Part shown: positions 1-7,347 of the stretch, piece after piece | Layout of the letters: each line of letters opens with the position of its first letter | How positions within the stretch are numbered: the stretch's first letter is position 1 | Origin: an uncultured Oribacterium sp. | GTDB taxonomy: Bacteria > Bacillota > Clostridia > Lachnospirales > Lachnospiraceae | DNA length: 33,769 nucleotides | Direction: 5' to 3' | NCBI GenBank assembly: GCA_902485915.1 | Contig: CABTMH010000045.1 | Location: 1 to 33,769 of the forward strand | Program-made: the position numbers and the translations under genes | The notes under the pieces: model-generated | The model's database searches: none | Told to the model about the DNA's origin: nothing | Seen by the model: the letters and a program-made list of their open reading frames with translations, nothing else

Positions 1-19
1 CACGACGCTCTTCCGATCT
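1..19 (+). other. Illumina adapter remnant
   Basis: The bases CACGACGCTCTTCCGATCT are identical to the 3' end of the Illumina TruSeq read-1 adapter. This is a sequencing-library artefact left at a contig end, not genomic DNA. The true genome sequence begins at about position 20. Confidence 0.95.
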
Positions 20-96
20 GATCGATATGCGATGGATGCAGCGCTGCGATATAACCGCTGCTCATCGATTGTATAAAAACAAGTGCTTTTACAGGG

Positions 97-125
97 CTGG
101 CACGGCGATTGAATCGTGCTATAAT
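97..125 (+). promoter_or_regulatory. Promoter of the MATE gene
   Basis: A -35 like CTGGCA (97-102, 4 of 6 to TTGACA) is followed after 17 bp by a perfect -10 TATAAT (120-125). Transcription would start near 132 and read first through the hairpin at 145-183 and then into the MATE gene. Confidence 0.6.
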
Positions 126-144
126 TGTAAATAGATTGTAAAAG

Positions 145-183
145 GTATGCATATCTATAGACCTGTAGATATGCATACTTTTT
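145..183 (+). promoter_or_regulatory. Leader hairpin with T tract (attenuator or terminator)
   Basis: A 13-bp perfect inverted repeat (GTATGCATATCTA at 145-157, its complement at 166-178, 8-nt loop) is followed by TTTTTG. It lies just downstream of the predicted start of transcription and about 70 nt before the MATE start codon. It could be a leader attenuator, the end of an upstream gene cut off by the contig edge, or a palindromic operator. The A-run on its left side would also allow termination on the other strand. Confidence 0.55.
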
Positions 184-253
184 GTTTCGATGTCTATATT
201 TTCTGCGTATCGAGAAGCCCTTTATTATTTTTCATCGGATTCGGAGACGTTTT

Positions 254-1624
254 ATGAATCAGAACACAACTGTAAAAAAGAAAACCACCACCCGTGACAT
301 GACGACGGGCAACATCGCGAAGGAGATCATGCTTTTCGCGCTGCCACTGATGTTCGGCAACATCTTCCAGATGCTGTATAACACCGTCGACTCCATCGTC
401 GTCGGCAACTACGTCAGCACCGAGGCCCTCGCGGCGGTCGGCGCGACCACGATGATCGTCAACATGGCGGTGTTCTTCTTCAACGGCTTCTCCATCGGTG
501 CCGGTGTCATCATCGGCCGCTATTTCGGTGCGAAAAACATGGAGCGACTTCACGATTCCATCGAGACCACCATGGCCACCACCTTCGTCTGCTGCGTGCT
601 CTTCACCATCATCGGCATCCTCGGTGTACCGTTCATGCTCGACTTCATGTCGACCCCGGACGACGTCATGGCCGACGCCAGCACCTATCTTCGCACCTAC
701 TTCGCGGGCATCGCCGGCCTCCTCATCTACAACATCGGCTCCGGCATCCTGCGTGCGGTCGGTGACACGCGCCGCCCACTGTACTTCCTGGTACTGACCT
801 CCGTCATAAACATTGCCCTCGACCTCCTGTTCGTGCTCCAGTTCCACCTCGGCATCTTCGGTGTGGCGCTCGCGACGATCATCTCGCAGTTCATCTCAGC
901 AGGGCTCACACTGTTCCTCCTGCTCCACACGAACGACATCTATCGCCTGACGCTCCGCGACTGCCGCATCGACCCGCAGATGCTTCGGCAGATCCTGGCG
1001 GTCGGCCTCCCGGCGGGCATCCAGTCGGTCATCACCGCGTTCTCGAACGTCTTCGTCCAGTCCTACATCAACAACTTCGGTTCGGCCTGCATGGCCGGCT
1101 GGACGAGCTACAACAAGCTCGACGCCTTCATCATGCTTTTCATCCAGAGCATGGCCATGGCCTCGACGACCTTCGTCTCGCAGAACATCGGCGCCGAGAA
1201 GGTGAAGCGGGCCAATGAAGGCACCGTGGCGTCGGTGGTGATGACGCTCATGCTGAACGCCTGCCTCGCGGTGTTCCTCTGGAGCTTCGCTCCACCAGCC
1301 GTCGGCCTGTTCACCCCGGACCCGGATGTCATCTACTACGGAACGCTTTTCCTCCGCCAGAACGTGTTCTTCCTCCTGTTTAACAGCGTGAACCACGTCC
1401 TCGCCGGTGCCCTCCGCGGCCGCGGCGACTCCACCGGCCCGATGATCATCATGCTCCTGAGCTTCGTCGCCGTCCGCCAGATCTACCTCTTCTTCATGAC
1501 CCGCTTCATCGCGAACACCCCGGCCACCGTCGGCTTCGGTTACCCGGTCGGCTGGACCACCTGCTGCATTTTCGAAACGATCTACTTCTTTAAAAAGTGG
1601 GGACGGAAGAAAGTGGTGGCATAA
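254..1624 (+). CDS. MATE family efflux transporter
   Basis: Multidrug and toxin extrusion (MATE) type integral membrane protein of 456 residues, expected to export drugs or metabolites using a sodium or proton gradient. The N-terminal part, with ALPLMFGNIFQMLYNTVDSI followed by VVGN and EALAAVG, is the typical first MATE repeat; about twelve hydrophobic segments follow, and a second repeat begins near residue 245 (LAVGLPAGIQSVITAFSN). Length fits the family (440-470). The ATG at 254 is preferred over one 72 bp upstream because a GGAG-type ribosome binding site lies just before it and the upstream codons cross the leader. The gene stands alone, with its own promoter, leader hairpin and terminator. 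The transported substrate cannot be told from sequence. Confidence 0.93.
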   Translation: MNQNTTVKKKTTTRDMTTGNIAKEIMLFALPLMFGNIFQMLYNTVDSIVVGNYVSTEALAAVGATTMIVNMAVFFFNGFSIGAGVIIGRYFGAKNMERLHDSIETTMATTFVCCVLFTIIGILGVPFMLDFMSTPDDVMADASTYLRTYFAGIAGLLIYNIGSGILRAVGDTRRPLYFLVLTSVINIALDLLFVLQFHLGIFGVALATIISQFISAGLTLFLLLHTNDIYRLTLRDCRIDPQMLRQILAVGLPAGIQSVITAFSNVFVQSYINNFGSACMAGWTSYNKLDAFIMLFIQSMAMASTTFVSQNIGAEKVKRANEGTVASVVMTLMLNACLAVFLWSFAPPAVGLFTPDPDVIYYGTLFLRQNVFFLLFNSVNHVLAGALRGRGDSTGPMIIMLLSFVAVRQIYLFFMTRFIANTPATVGFGYPVGWTTCCIFETIYFFKKWGRKKVVA

Positions 1625-1678
1625 GTGTCCGAATGTTATCGGATGAAATAGAAATTCGAAAAACATAGTGCTATGATG

Positions 1679-1707
1679 GAGCCCGTAATTACGGGCTCTG
1701 TTTTTTT
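1679..1707 (+). terminator. Rho-independent terminator of the MATE gene
   Basis: A perfect 20-bp palindrome GAGCCCGTAATTACGGGCTC (1679-1698) is followed by TG and seven T. Confidence 0.9.
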
Positions 1708-1773
1708 GAATCGTCGCCCGGACATCTGAGAAGAATCAAGTGAGAAAAGGACCGCTGCGTGCGGTAAACAGAT

Positions 1774-2667
1774 ATGGAAAAATACTTCGACATCAACGAA
1801 TCAGGCTTCAGCATCCGCTGCAAGCTCTACTATAATAAGGATCTTCATAAGCTCCCGCACATCGTCGTCGCGACGTACGGCTTCGGCGGCAACAAGGATA
1901 ACAAGGCCGTCGAGAAATTCGCCGAGCGCCTCACCACGAAGTACCACGGCTACGGCGTCGTCTGCTTCGACTGGCCATGCCACGGAAAAGACGCCCGCAA
2001 CAAGCTGATCCTCGACGAGTGCTGCACCTACCTCGACCTCGTCACCCGTTACGTGCAGGAGACCATGCACGCCGAGGACGTCTATAACTACTCCTCGAGC
2101 TTCGGTGCCTACATCACCCTCCGCTACCTCGCAGAGAAGCAGTACCGCGACATGGGCAATGCAGACGACCTGCAGGCAGGCACCCCTTCTGCCAGCACCG
2201 CCGACCACCATGCAGCATCCGCCACCCCGACCGCGAAGCACGGCGAGAGCGGGCATCACTACCTCACGGAGAGCGGCGACAACCCGTTTAAACGCATCGC
2301 CTTCCGCTGCCCGGCGATTCAGATGTACGATTCCATCGCCGCCGGCGTCACCCCGGAGGACTGGGATAAGCTCCGGAAGGGCAAGGAGATCCTCCGCGGC
2401 TTCGACCGGAAGATAAAACTCACCGAAGACTTCTTCGATGATCTCCGGACCCATGACGTCAGCAGCTGCGACTTCATGGACTACGCCGAATCCATCCTCA
2501 TGATCCACGGCACGAAGGACGAGATGGCCCCGATCGAGGTCTCCCGGAAGTTCAGCGACGATAACGTCATCGAACTCATCGAAGTCGAAAACGCCGACCA
2601 CCCCTTCAGCAACCCATCCTGCATGGACCTCGCCATCCAGAAGATCATCGAATTCTTCGCTCCCTGA
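1774..2667 (+). CDS. Alpha/beta hydrolase with low-complexity insert
   Basis: Putative serine hydrolase of 297 residues; cytoplasmic, since no signal peptide is seen. The nucleophile elbow reads S-S-S-F-G (107-111), so the usual first Gly of GxSxG is Ser and the nucleophile would be S109. The acid and base are probably D249 (HGTKDE) and H276 (ENADHPF). Residues about 132-168 form a hydrophilic insert rich in Ala, Ser, Thr, His and Gly, placed between the nucleophile strand and the next strand; such an insert is probably a disordered surface loop. The gene stands between two terminated units. Its stop codon lies inside the 103-bp repeat element (copy A). The upstream ribosome site is weak (AAAGGA far from the start). 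Substrate unknown; an acyl esterase or peptidase-like role is equally possible. Confidence 0.8.
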   Translation: MEKYFDINESGFSIRCKLYYNKDLHKLPHIVVATYGFGGNKDNKAVEKFAERLTTKYHGYGVVCFDWPCHGKDARNKLILDECCTYLDLVTRYVQETMHAEDVYNYSSSFGAYITLRYLAEKQYRDMGNADDLQAGTPSASTADHHAASATPTAKHGESGHHYLTESGDNPFKRIAFRCPAIQMYDSIAAGVTPEDWDKLRKGKEILRGFDRKIKLTEDFFDDLRTHDVSSCDFMDYAESILMIHGTKDEMAPIEVSRKFSDDNVIELIEVENADHPFSNPSCMDLAIQKIIEFFAP

Positions 2668-2766
2668 CGCAGGCCTGTAGATGGCCAGCGTCAGCCCTGC
2701 GGGCATCGGACATAGTCCGGTGAGATATCGCTACGGAATAAGCGGATGCTTATTCCTCCGCTCCAG
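2664..2766 (-). repeat. 103-bp four-hairpin element, copy A
   Basis: Aligns without gaps to copy B at 17213-17315 on the opposite strand, 77 of 103 identical. Read on the minus strand it folds into four consecutive hairpins: GGAATAAGC/GCTTATTCC, CACCGGA/TCCGATG, GCCC/GGGC and a 12-bp stem ending GGCC. Most differences from copy B are paired changes that keep the stems. The last stem contains the stop codon of the hydrolase gene (2665-2667). No T-run follows, so it is not a plain terminator. Confidence 0.85.
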
Positions 2767-2824
2767 ATTTCCTTAAAATTCTATGAAATTTGGGCACATG
2801 GGCGGTTATGGCAGGCATTCATTC

Positions 2825-2853
2825 TTGTAAACAGATAGTAAAACACTTATAAT
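2825..2853 (+). promoter_or_regulatory. bmpA promoter
   Basis: -35 TTGTAA (2825-2830), 17-bp spacer, perfect -10 TATAAT (2848-2853). The leader that follows carries a small hairpin TCGGCC/GGCCGA (2888-2905) just before the ribosome binding site. Confidence 0.75.
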
Positions 2854-2925
2854 GTTTCTGTGTTTCCCATTACGGGAGAAATGTTTTTCGGCCATCCAGG
2901 GCCGATACATAGGAGGAAAGTATTT

Positions 2926-4050
2926 ATGAAAAAGAGAATGATTGCAGCACTTATGGCCGCATCCATGGTTGCTTCTCTCGCAGCTTGCGGTTCCAGCAAG
3001 CCAGCAGAGACCACAGCAGCATCTGCAGAGACCACAGCCGCAGCTGAGGCAGCAACTGAGGCCGCAGCAGCAGAGACCACAGCAGCCGCAGAGGCTACCG
3101 GTAAGGATGCTTCCGACGTGAAGATCGGTATCGTAACCGATGTCGGCGGTGTAAACGATGGTTCCTTCAACCAGTCCGCATGGGCAGGCCTTTCGAAGGC
3201 AGCAGACGAGCTCGGCTTCCAGGCTTCTTACCTCGAGTCCCACACCGACGCTGATTACAAGCCAAACATCGAGACCTATGTCGATGAAGATTACGACATG
3301 ATCATCTGCATCGGCTACGCACTCGCAGATGCACTGAAGGATGAGAGCACAGCGAACCCGGATGTGAAGTTCGCCATCGTAGATGACGCTTCTCTCGCAG
3401 ATGCTTCCAACGTAACATCCCTTATGTTCGAGCAGGCACAGGCTTCCTACCTCGTAGGTTATGTAGCAGGTAAGACCACGAAGACCAACACCGTAGGTAT
3501 CGTTCTCGGTATGGCGACCGACCTCATGAATCAGTTCGGTTACGGCTATGTTGCCGGTGCTATCGATGCAAACCCGGATTGCAAGGTTCTCCAGAACAAC
3601 GCAAACTCCTTCGCAGATACCGCTGCTGGTAAGACTGCGGCAAACAACATGGTTGCACAGGGTGCAGACGTAATCTTCCACGCAGCTGGTGGTACCGGCC
3701 TCGGTGTCATCGATGGCTGTAAGGAAGCCGGCATCTGGGCGATCGGCGTTGACTCCGATCAGTCCTCCATCGCTCCGGAGACCATCCTTACATCAGCTAT
3801 GAAGCGTGTAGATAACGCTGTATACGATGTAGCGAAGGCAACCGTAGAGGGTACTGTTCAGGCAGGCGTAAAGACCTACACCCTTGCAGACGCAGGTGTG
3901 GATCTCGCTCCGACCACAGACAACATCGACCCGGCTGTTCTCGCTGAGGTTCAGGATGTGAAGCAGCAGATCGTAGACGGTAAGATCACTGTTCCGTCAA
4001 ACAAGGCTGATTTCGAAGCAAAGTACGGCGACATCTACGAGCTCGACTAA
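2926..4050 (+). CDS. bmpA: BMP-family nucleoside-binding lipoprotein
   Basis: Substrate-binding lipoprotein of the BMP/PnrA (Med/TmpC) family, 374 residues, which captures nucleosides outside the membrane for an ABC importer. Signal peptide with lipobox LAAC (lipidated C21) is followed by an Ala/Glu/Thr-rich linker to about residue 60, then the BMP core starting KIGIVTDVGGVNDGSFNQSA and including GYALADALKD and AAGGTGLGVIDGC, all typical of the family. The start at 2926 is fixed by AGGAGG (2911-2916) and by the signal peptide; an upstream in-frame start would bury it. The matching ATPase and permeases are at 7348-10888, separated from this gene by yjjI and yjjW. Own promoter and strong terminator, so the binding protein can be made in excess. 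A-ending codons (GCA, GTA) are more frequent than in neighbouring genes, consistent with high expression. Confidence 0.92.
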   Translation: MKKRMIAALMAASMVASLAACGSSKPAETTAASAETTAAAEAATEAAAAETTAAAEATGKDASDVKIGIVTDVGGVNDGSFNQSAWAGLSKAADELGFQASYLESHTDADYKPNIETYVDEDYDMIICIGYALADALKDESTANPDVKFAIVDDASLADASNVTSLMFEQAQASYLVGYVAGKTTKTNTVGIVLGMATDLMNQFGYGYVAGAIDANPDCKVLQNNANSFADTAAGKTAANNMVAQGADVIFHAAGGTGLGVIDGCKEAGIWAIGVDSDQSSIAPETILTSAMKRVDNAVYDVAKATVEGTVQAGVKTYTLADAGVDLAPTTDNIDPAVLAEVQDVKQQIVDGKITVPSNKADFEAKYGDIYELD

Positions 4051-4076
4051 TCATCGATCGTTCTATATGAAACCGC

Positions 4077-4106
4077 AACCGGGTGGCACATGCCACCCGG
4101 TTTTTT
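4077..4106 (+). terminator. bmpA terminator
   Basis: Perfect inverted repeat AACCGGGTGGCA / TGCCACCCGGTT with a CA loop, running into six T (4101-4106). Confidence 0.92.
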
Positions 4107-4122
4107 CGTGGTACGGTCCGCG

Positions 4123-4170
4123 CATGTACTGATCAGACAGGGGGCCGTGTCGGGAAGCCGTCCCTTCGGC
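4123..4170 (-). repeat. Dispersed intergenic repeat, short copy F
   Basis: On the minus strand it has GCCGAAGGGACGGC (4170-4157), like the GCCGGAGGGGCGGC of copy C at 7076-7089, and ends in CTGTCTGATCAGTACATG (4140-4123), which matches the tail of copies C and E in all but two bases. The middle part of copy C is missing, so this looks like a deletion derivative. It lies between the bmpA terminator and yjjI. Confidence 0.6.
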
Positions 4171-4186
4171 ACCCTCTGAAAAAACA

Positions 4187-4214
4187 GTGGCATTTCCAGC
4201 CCATCTATTATATT
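4187..4214 (+). promoter_or_regulatory. Possible yjjI promoter
   Basis: -35 like GTGGCA (4187-4192), 16-bp spacer, -10 like TATATT (4209-4214). A short dyad ATCGGA-A-TCCGAT (4263-4275) lies between it and the yjjI start and could be an operator. Weak call. Confidence 0.35.
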
Positions 4215-4313
4215 ATAGGATTAAAGAGAAATTGCGAATGATTATTGATTTTGAACATTTTTATCGGAATCCGATCGTCCGCTGGCATGATACAGAATAC
4301 GAGGTAAACATAT

Positions 4314-5861
4314 ATGAGAGATATTTCCATGGAGCGTGTAAACGCGACGCGTGAAGCGATGCTGGAGACCGTGAAGTCCCCGACTCTGACGCACGAGCAG
4401 AAGGTAGCGACGATGGCGAATCAGGCGGATTCCCTGCTCGAGGTGCTGGACCTTCCGGAGGGACTCGATGAGCTCCTGAATCAGCCGATCGACCAGCAGT
4501 GCATCTGCGATCTCAGCGAGGGCCACGCACCGCTGCGTCCGCGCTACATCATCCCGAATTACGAGAAGTTCATGAAGGAGGGCTCCCGTTTCCTGAACCT
4601 CGAGCCGCCGAAGGACCTCTTCGAGGCGATCAATGCACTCGAAATCATCTATCGTCATGTCCCGTCTGTGACGAATTTCCCGGTCTACGTGGGACAGCTC
4701 GATGAGCTCCTCGACCCGTTCGTGCAGGATATGGACGAGGAACTCGCCCAGAAGCTGATCACCCTGTTCTTCGTCAACATGGACCGCACGATCCTCGATT
4801 CCTTCTCCCACGGCAACATCGGCCCACGCGACACGAAGGCCGGCCGTCTCATCCTGAAGGCGATCGAAGCGACCCGGGATGCCGTGCCGAACATCACGAT
4901 GAAGTACGACGAGGCCGAGACCCCGGATGACTTTGCACTGGAGTGCGTAAGGGCAGCGCTGGCTTCGGCGAAGCCGTCCTTCGGAAACCACGCGATGTTC
5001 CGCTCCGAGCTCGGCGAGGAGTACGTCATCGCCTCCTGCTACAACGGCCTCAAGTTCGGCGGCGGCTCCTACACGCTCGTCCGCCTCATCCTCGGCAACA
5101 TCGCGAAGCGTGCGAAGAACATCGAGGACTTCCTGCAGAACCAGCTCCCGTACGTGATGGATATCCAGGCACGCTACATGGACGAGCGCATCCGCTTCAT
5201 CGTGGAGGAGTCCGGCTTCTTCGAGAACAGCTTCCTCGCGAAGGAGGGCCTCATCCGCCGCGACCTCTTCAGCGCGATGTTCGGTCTCGTCGGCCTCGCA
5301 GACGCCGTCGACATCCTGCTGGAGAAGGAGGGCCACCCGGAGTGGCGCTTCGGCCGCGATGACGAAGCGACGAAGCTCGGCGTGCGCATCATGGATGTGA
5401 TTAAGGATTTCAACGATCACCACTTCAATCCGTACTGTGAAGCGACCGGTGGACACTTCCTCCTGCACGCGCAGGTCGGCATCGCCTCCGACGTGAACGT
5501 CACCCCGGGCACCCGCATCCCGATCGGCGAGGAGCCGGCGAACCTGGTGGATCAGCTCATGATCCTGTCGAACTTCCACCACTACTTCCCGTCCGGCACC
5601 GGCGACATCTTCCCGATCGACATGACCGTGCATAAGAACCCGGACTACGTCCTCGATATCATCAAGGGCTCCTTCCGGCAGAACCTCCGCTATTTAAGCT
5701 TCTACGCGAGCGACTCCGACGTCATCCGCGTCACCGGCTACCTCGTAAAGAAGTCCGAGATCGAGAAGCTCGAGCAGGGCCAGAACGTCAAGCACGACAC
5801 CACCGCCCTCGGCCTCGGCGCGAAGCAGAACGGTCACATCATGGAGCGAAAAGTCCGCTGA
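4314..5861 (+). CDS. yjjI: YjjI family glycyl radical enzyme
   Basis: Glycyl radical enzyme of the YjjI family (DUF3029), 515 residues, close to the 516 of E. coli YjjI. The N-terminal SPTLTHEQKV and the PRYIIPNYEK and YRHVPSVTNFPVYVG segments are family traits. The likely thiyl cysteine is C242 in SCYNGLKFGGGSYT and the radical glycine is G475 in RVTGY near the C-terminus, shorter than the RVSGY-type loop of pyruvate formate-lyase. To my knowledge the reaction of YjjI is not firmly established. It is followed by its activase gene yjjW, and the pair lies inside a nucleoside transporter locus; in E. coli yjjI-yjjW lies next to deoCABD. The start at 4314 has GAGG at 4301-4304; Met6 is a less likely alternative. 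Not PflB, which is about 750 residues. Confidence 0.93.
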   Translation: MRDISMERVNATREAMLETVKSPTLTHEQKVATMANQADSLLEVLDLPEGLDELLNQPIDQQCICDLSEGHAPLRPRYIIPNYEKFMKEGSRFLNLEPPKDLFEAINALEIIYRHVPSVTNFPVYVGQLDELLDPFVQDMDEELAQKLITLFFVNMDRTILDSFSHGNIGPRDTKAGRLILKAIEATRDAVPNITMKYDEAETPDDFALECVRAALASAKPSFGNHAMFRSELGEEYVIASCYNGLKFGGGSYTLVRLILGNIAKRAKNIEDFLQNQLPYVMDIQARYMDERIRFIVEESGFFENSFLAKEGLIRRDLFSAMFGLVGLADAVDILLEKEGHPEWRFGRDDEATKLGVRIMDVIKDFNDHHFNPYCEATGGHFLLHAQVGIASDVNVTPGTRIPIGEEPANLVDQLMILSNFHHYFPSGTGDIFPIDMTVHKNPDYVLDIIKGSFRQNLRYLSFYASDSDVIRVTGYLVKKSEIEKLEQGQNVKHDTTALGLGAKQNGHIMERKVR

Positions 5862-5939
5862 TACGAAGCGACCGTCGCACATCATCGACATGCGCACTCG
5901 CCAGAAGAGTGCACAGCGGATATCGAAGACCATCTACAC

Positions 5940-5986
5940 AGCGAGGAGATCAGGCCAGCATAGGCCTGATCTCCTCGCTGTATTTT
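5940..5986 (+). terminator. Long hairpin between yjjI and yjjW
   Basis: A perfect 17-bp stem (AGCGAGGAGATCAGGCC at 5940-5956, complement at 5963-5979), 6-nt loop, then GTATTTT. It sits 15 nt before the yjjW start codon. Partial termination or 3'-end protection here would set less activase than enzyme, as is usual for glycyl radical systems. Confidence 0.8.
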
Positions 5987-6000
5987 AAAGGGAGAGAGAA

Positions 6001-7029
6001 ATGCAAAACGATCCGAGACGTGCGGGTGCCCGCGTGCCCGTCAATAAAATCATTCCGTTCAGTTCCGTCGACGGCCCCGGCAACCGTACCGCCGTCTTCG
6101 TCCAGGGCTGCAACTTCAACTGCCACTACTGCCACAATCCGGAGACCCGCGCCGTCTGCATCAGCTGCGGCGACTGCGTCGCGAGCTGCCCGGCCGGTGC
6201 CCTCACCCTATCAACCGAAGGCTCATGCTGGCCCCTTTCATCAGATGGCGCAGACGCCGCCTCGACGGCACCGTTCGCTGCCGGGACGGATGCCACCACT
6301 GCGTCCGAGGCCGCAGGAGAGTGCACAGGCGAGACGAAGCTACCACGCGGCCTCGTCCTCTTCGACCCGGCGAAGTGCGTCGGCTGCGACACCTGCATCC
6401 ATACCTGCACCCATGACGCGAGCCCGCGTATCCGCTACATGAACGCGGAAGAGGTATACGCCGAAGTGCGGAGAAACGTCCCGTTCATCCGTGGTGTCAC
6501 CGTCTCCGGCGGCGAATGCACCTTCTACCCGGCGTTCCTTCACGATCTCGCCGTCCTCGCGAAGCAGGACGGCCTCGGCTTCCTCCTCGACTCGAACGGC
6601 ACCTATGACTTCGAAGCCGACCCGGCAGAGCTCCTGCCCGTGATCGACGGCGTCATGCTCGACATCAAGGCCTACGACGCCACAGACCACCGTGCGGTGA
6701 CCGACGTGGACAATGCACTCGTCCTGAAGAACATGCGCTTCCTCGCCGATCGTGGACAGCTCTACGAAGTGCGGACCGTCATCGTTCCGGAGCTCTTCAA
6801 CACTGAAAAGACCATCGTCGCCACTGCCCGCGCGCTGCAGCCATACCTCGAACGGCAGAAGCATTGGCCAGAAAACGAAGGGAAGAGCATACGCTACAAG
6901 ATCATCAAGTACCGCCCGTTCGGCGTCCGCGAAGCGTACCGCAGCTTCACTCCGCCGACCGATGCCTGGCTCGAGCACCTCGCTGACCTCGCACGCGCCG
7001 AAGGGATGACAGACATCGTCATTATCTGA
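6001..7029 (+). CDS. yjjW: YjjW family glycyl radical enzyme activase (radical SAM)
   Basis: Radical S-adenosylmethionine activase of 342 residues expected to abstract hydrogen from G475 of YjjI. The radical SAM cluster motif is C37-x3-C41-x2-C44 (GCNFNCHYCHNPE). A two-cluster ferredoxin domain follows, with C53/C56/C59/C63 and C126/C129/C132/C136. Further SAM-binding parts are TVSGGE (GGE near 170-172), LLDSNG and MLDIKAYD. Between the two ferredoxin halves (about 72-115) there is a 40-residue Ala/Ser/Thr/Gly-rich insert that the fold does not need. The start at 6001 has GGGAGAGAG directly before it. It follows yjjI by 139 bp with a strong hairpin between them. Anaerobic life is implied, since the radical enzyme is oxygen-labile. 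Confidence 0.93.
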   Translation: MQNDPRRAGARVPVNKIIPFSSVDGPGNRTAVFVQGCNFNCHYCHNPETRAVCISCGDCVASCPAGALTLSTEGSCWPLSSDGADAASTAPFAAGTDATTASEAAGECTGETKLPRGLVLFDPAKCVGCDTCIHTCTHDASPRIRYMNAEEVYAEVRRNVPFIRGVTVSGGECTFYPAFLHDLAVLAKQDGLGFLLDSNGTYDFEADPAELLPVIDGVMLDIKAYDATDHRAVTDVDNALVLKNMRFLADRGQLYEVRTVIVPELFNTEKTIVATARALQPYLERQKHWPENEGKSIRYKIIKYRPFGVREAYRSFTPPTDAWLEHLADLARAEGMTDIVII

Positions 7030-7170
7030 CAGAGCTCCGTTACGGTTCGTTCGTCACCTGGATTCAGCCAAGGAGCCGGAGGGGCGGCAACGGAGGCCAT
7101 ACGTAGAGACCGTGTGAAATCAAGCCGGGCCCCCTTAGCGGCACTAGGCCCTCTGCCTGATCAGTACACG
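7030..7170 (+). repeat. Dispersed intergenic repeat, copy C
   Basis: Fills the gap directly after the yjjW stop codon. Its core at 7076-7134 matches copy D (15309-15367, opposite strand) at 50 of 59 bases without gaps. It contains a small hairpin CATACG/CGTGTG with loop TAGAGAC, and possible outer pairing GGGGC with GCCCC, which in copy D becomes GGGAC with GTCCC. It ends with CTGCCTGATCAGTACACG (7153-7170), a tail shared with copies E and F. No coding signal. Confidence 0.75.
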
Positions 7171-7181
7171 AAACAAACCAG

Positions 7182-7210
7182 TGTAAAACACTCGTGATTT
7201 ATGATATTCT
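7182..7210 (+). promoter_or_regulatory. Possible nupA promoter
   Basis: An extended -10, TGATATTCT (7202-7210), with a poor -35 (TGTAAA, 7182-7187, 17-bp spacer). The GTGT/ACAC dyad around 7181-7191 overlaps the -35. Transcription from here would give a leader of about 130 nt. Confidence 0.45.
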
Positions 7211-7221
7211 AAAGGGTATCA

Positions 7222-7317
7222 ACAGAGTTAAAGTACCGTCTCTGTCCTGGCTTTTCCGACAGGACGGCCGTGTCAACCAGCAGTAAACGGTAGGCGTTTC
7301 GCCATGGACACACTGCT
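7222..7317 (+). promoter_or_regulatory. Structured nupA leader with pseudoknot
   Basis: The leader holds ACAGAG/CTCTGT (7222-7227 with 7240-7245), competing with CCTG/CAGG (7246-7263), then a pseudoknot: GTGTC (7270-7274) pairs with GACAC (7307-7311), while AGCAGT (7279-7284) pairs with ACTGCT (7312-7317). The two 3' strands are adjacent and could stack. A GGCG-TTT-CGCC hairpin (7293-7303) sits in the loop. The ribosome binding site follows within 15 nt. No known riboswitch class was recognised. Confidence 0.5.
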
Positions 7318-7347
7318 CAAAATACATTAAAGAAGGGACACAATGCA

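Noticed and set aside
182..253. Longer N-terminus for the MATE protein
   Set aside because: The upstream ATG overlaps the leader hairpin T-run and has no ribosome site, while the ATG at 254 has GGAG upstream and gives the usual family start.
2664..2766. Ordinary intrinsic terminator of the hydrolase gene
   Set aside because: There are several hairpins but no T-tract after any of them, and the same structure recurs in the opposite orientation at sdaAA.
4242..5633. 463-residue open frame on the minus strand across yjjI
   Set aside because: Antisense shadow of yjjI; no ribosome site, no family motif. Other long minus-strand frames such as 1801-2706 and 31941-32861 are rejected for the same reason.
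4314..5861. Pyruvate formate-lyase (pflB)
   Set aside because: Length is 515 and not about 750 residues, there is a single catalytic Cys segment SCYNG and no adjacent Cys pair, and the sequence fits YjjI.
7222..7317. Purine or ZTP riboswitch before nupA
   Set aside because: Conserved loop sequences of the purine aptamer and the ZTP core segments are absent, so only an unclassified structured leader is claimed.
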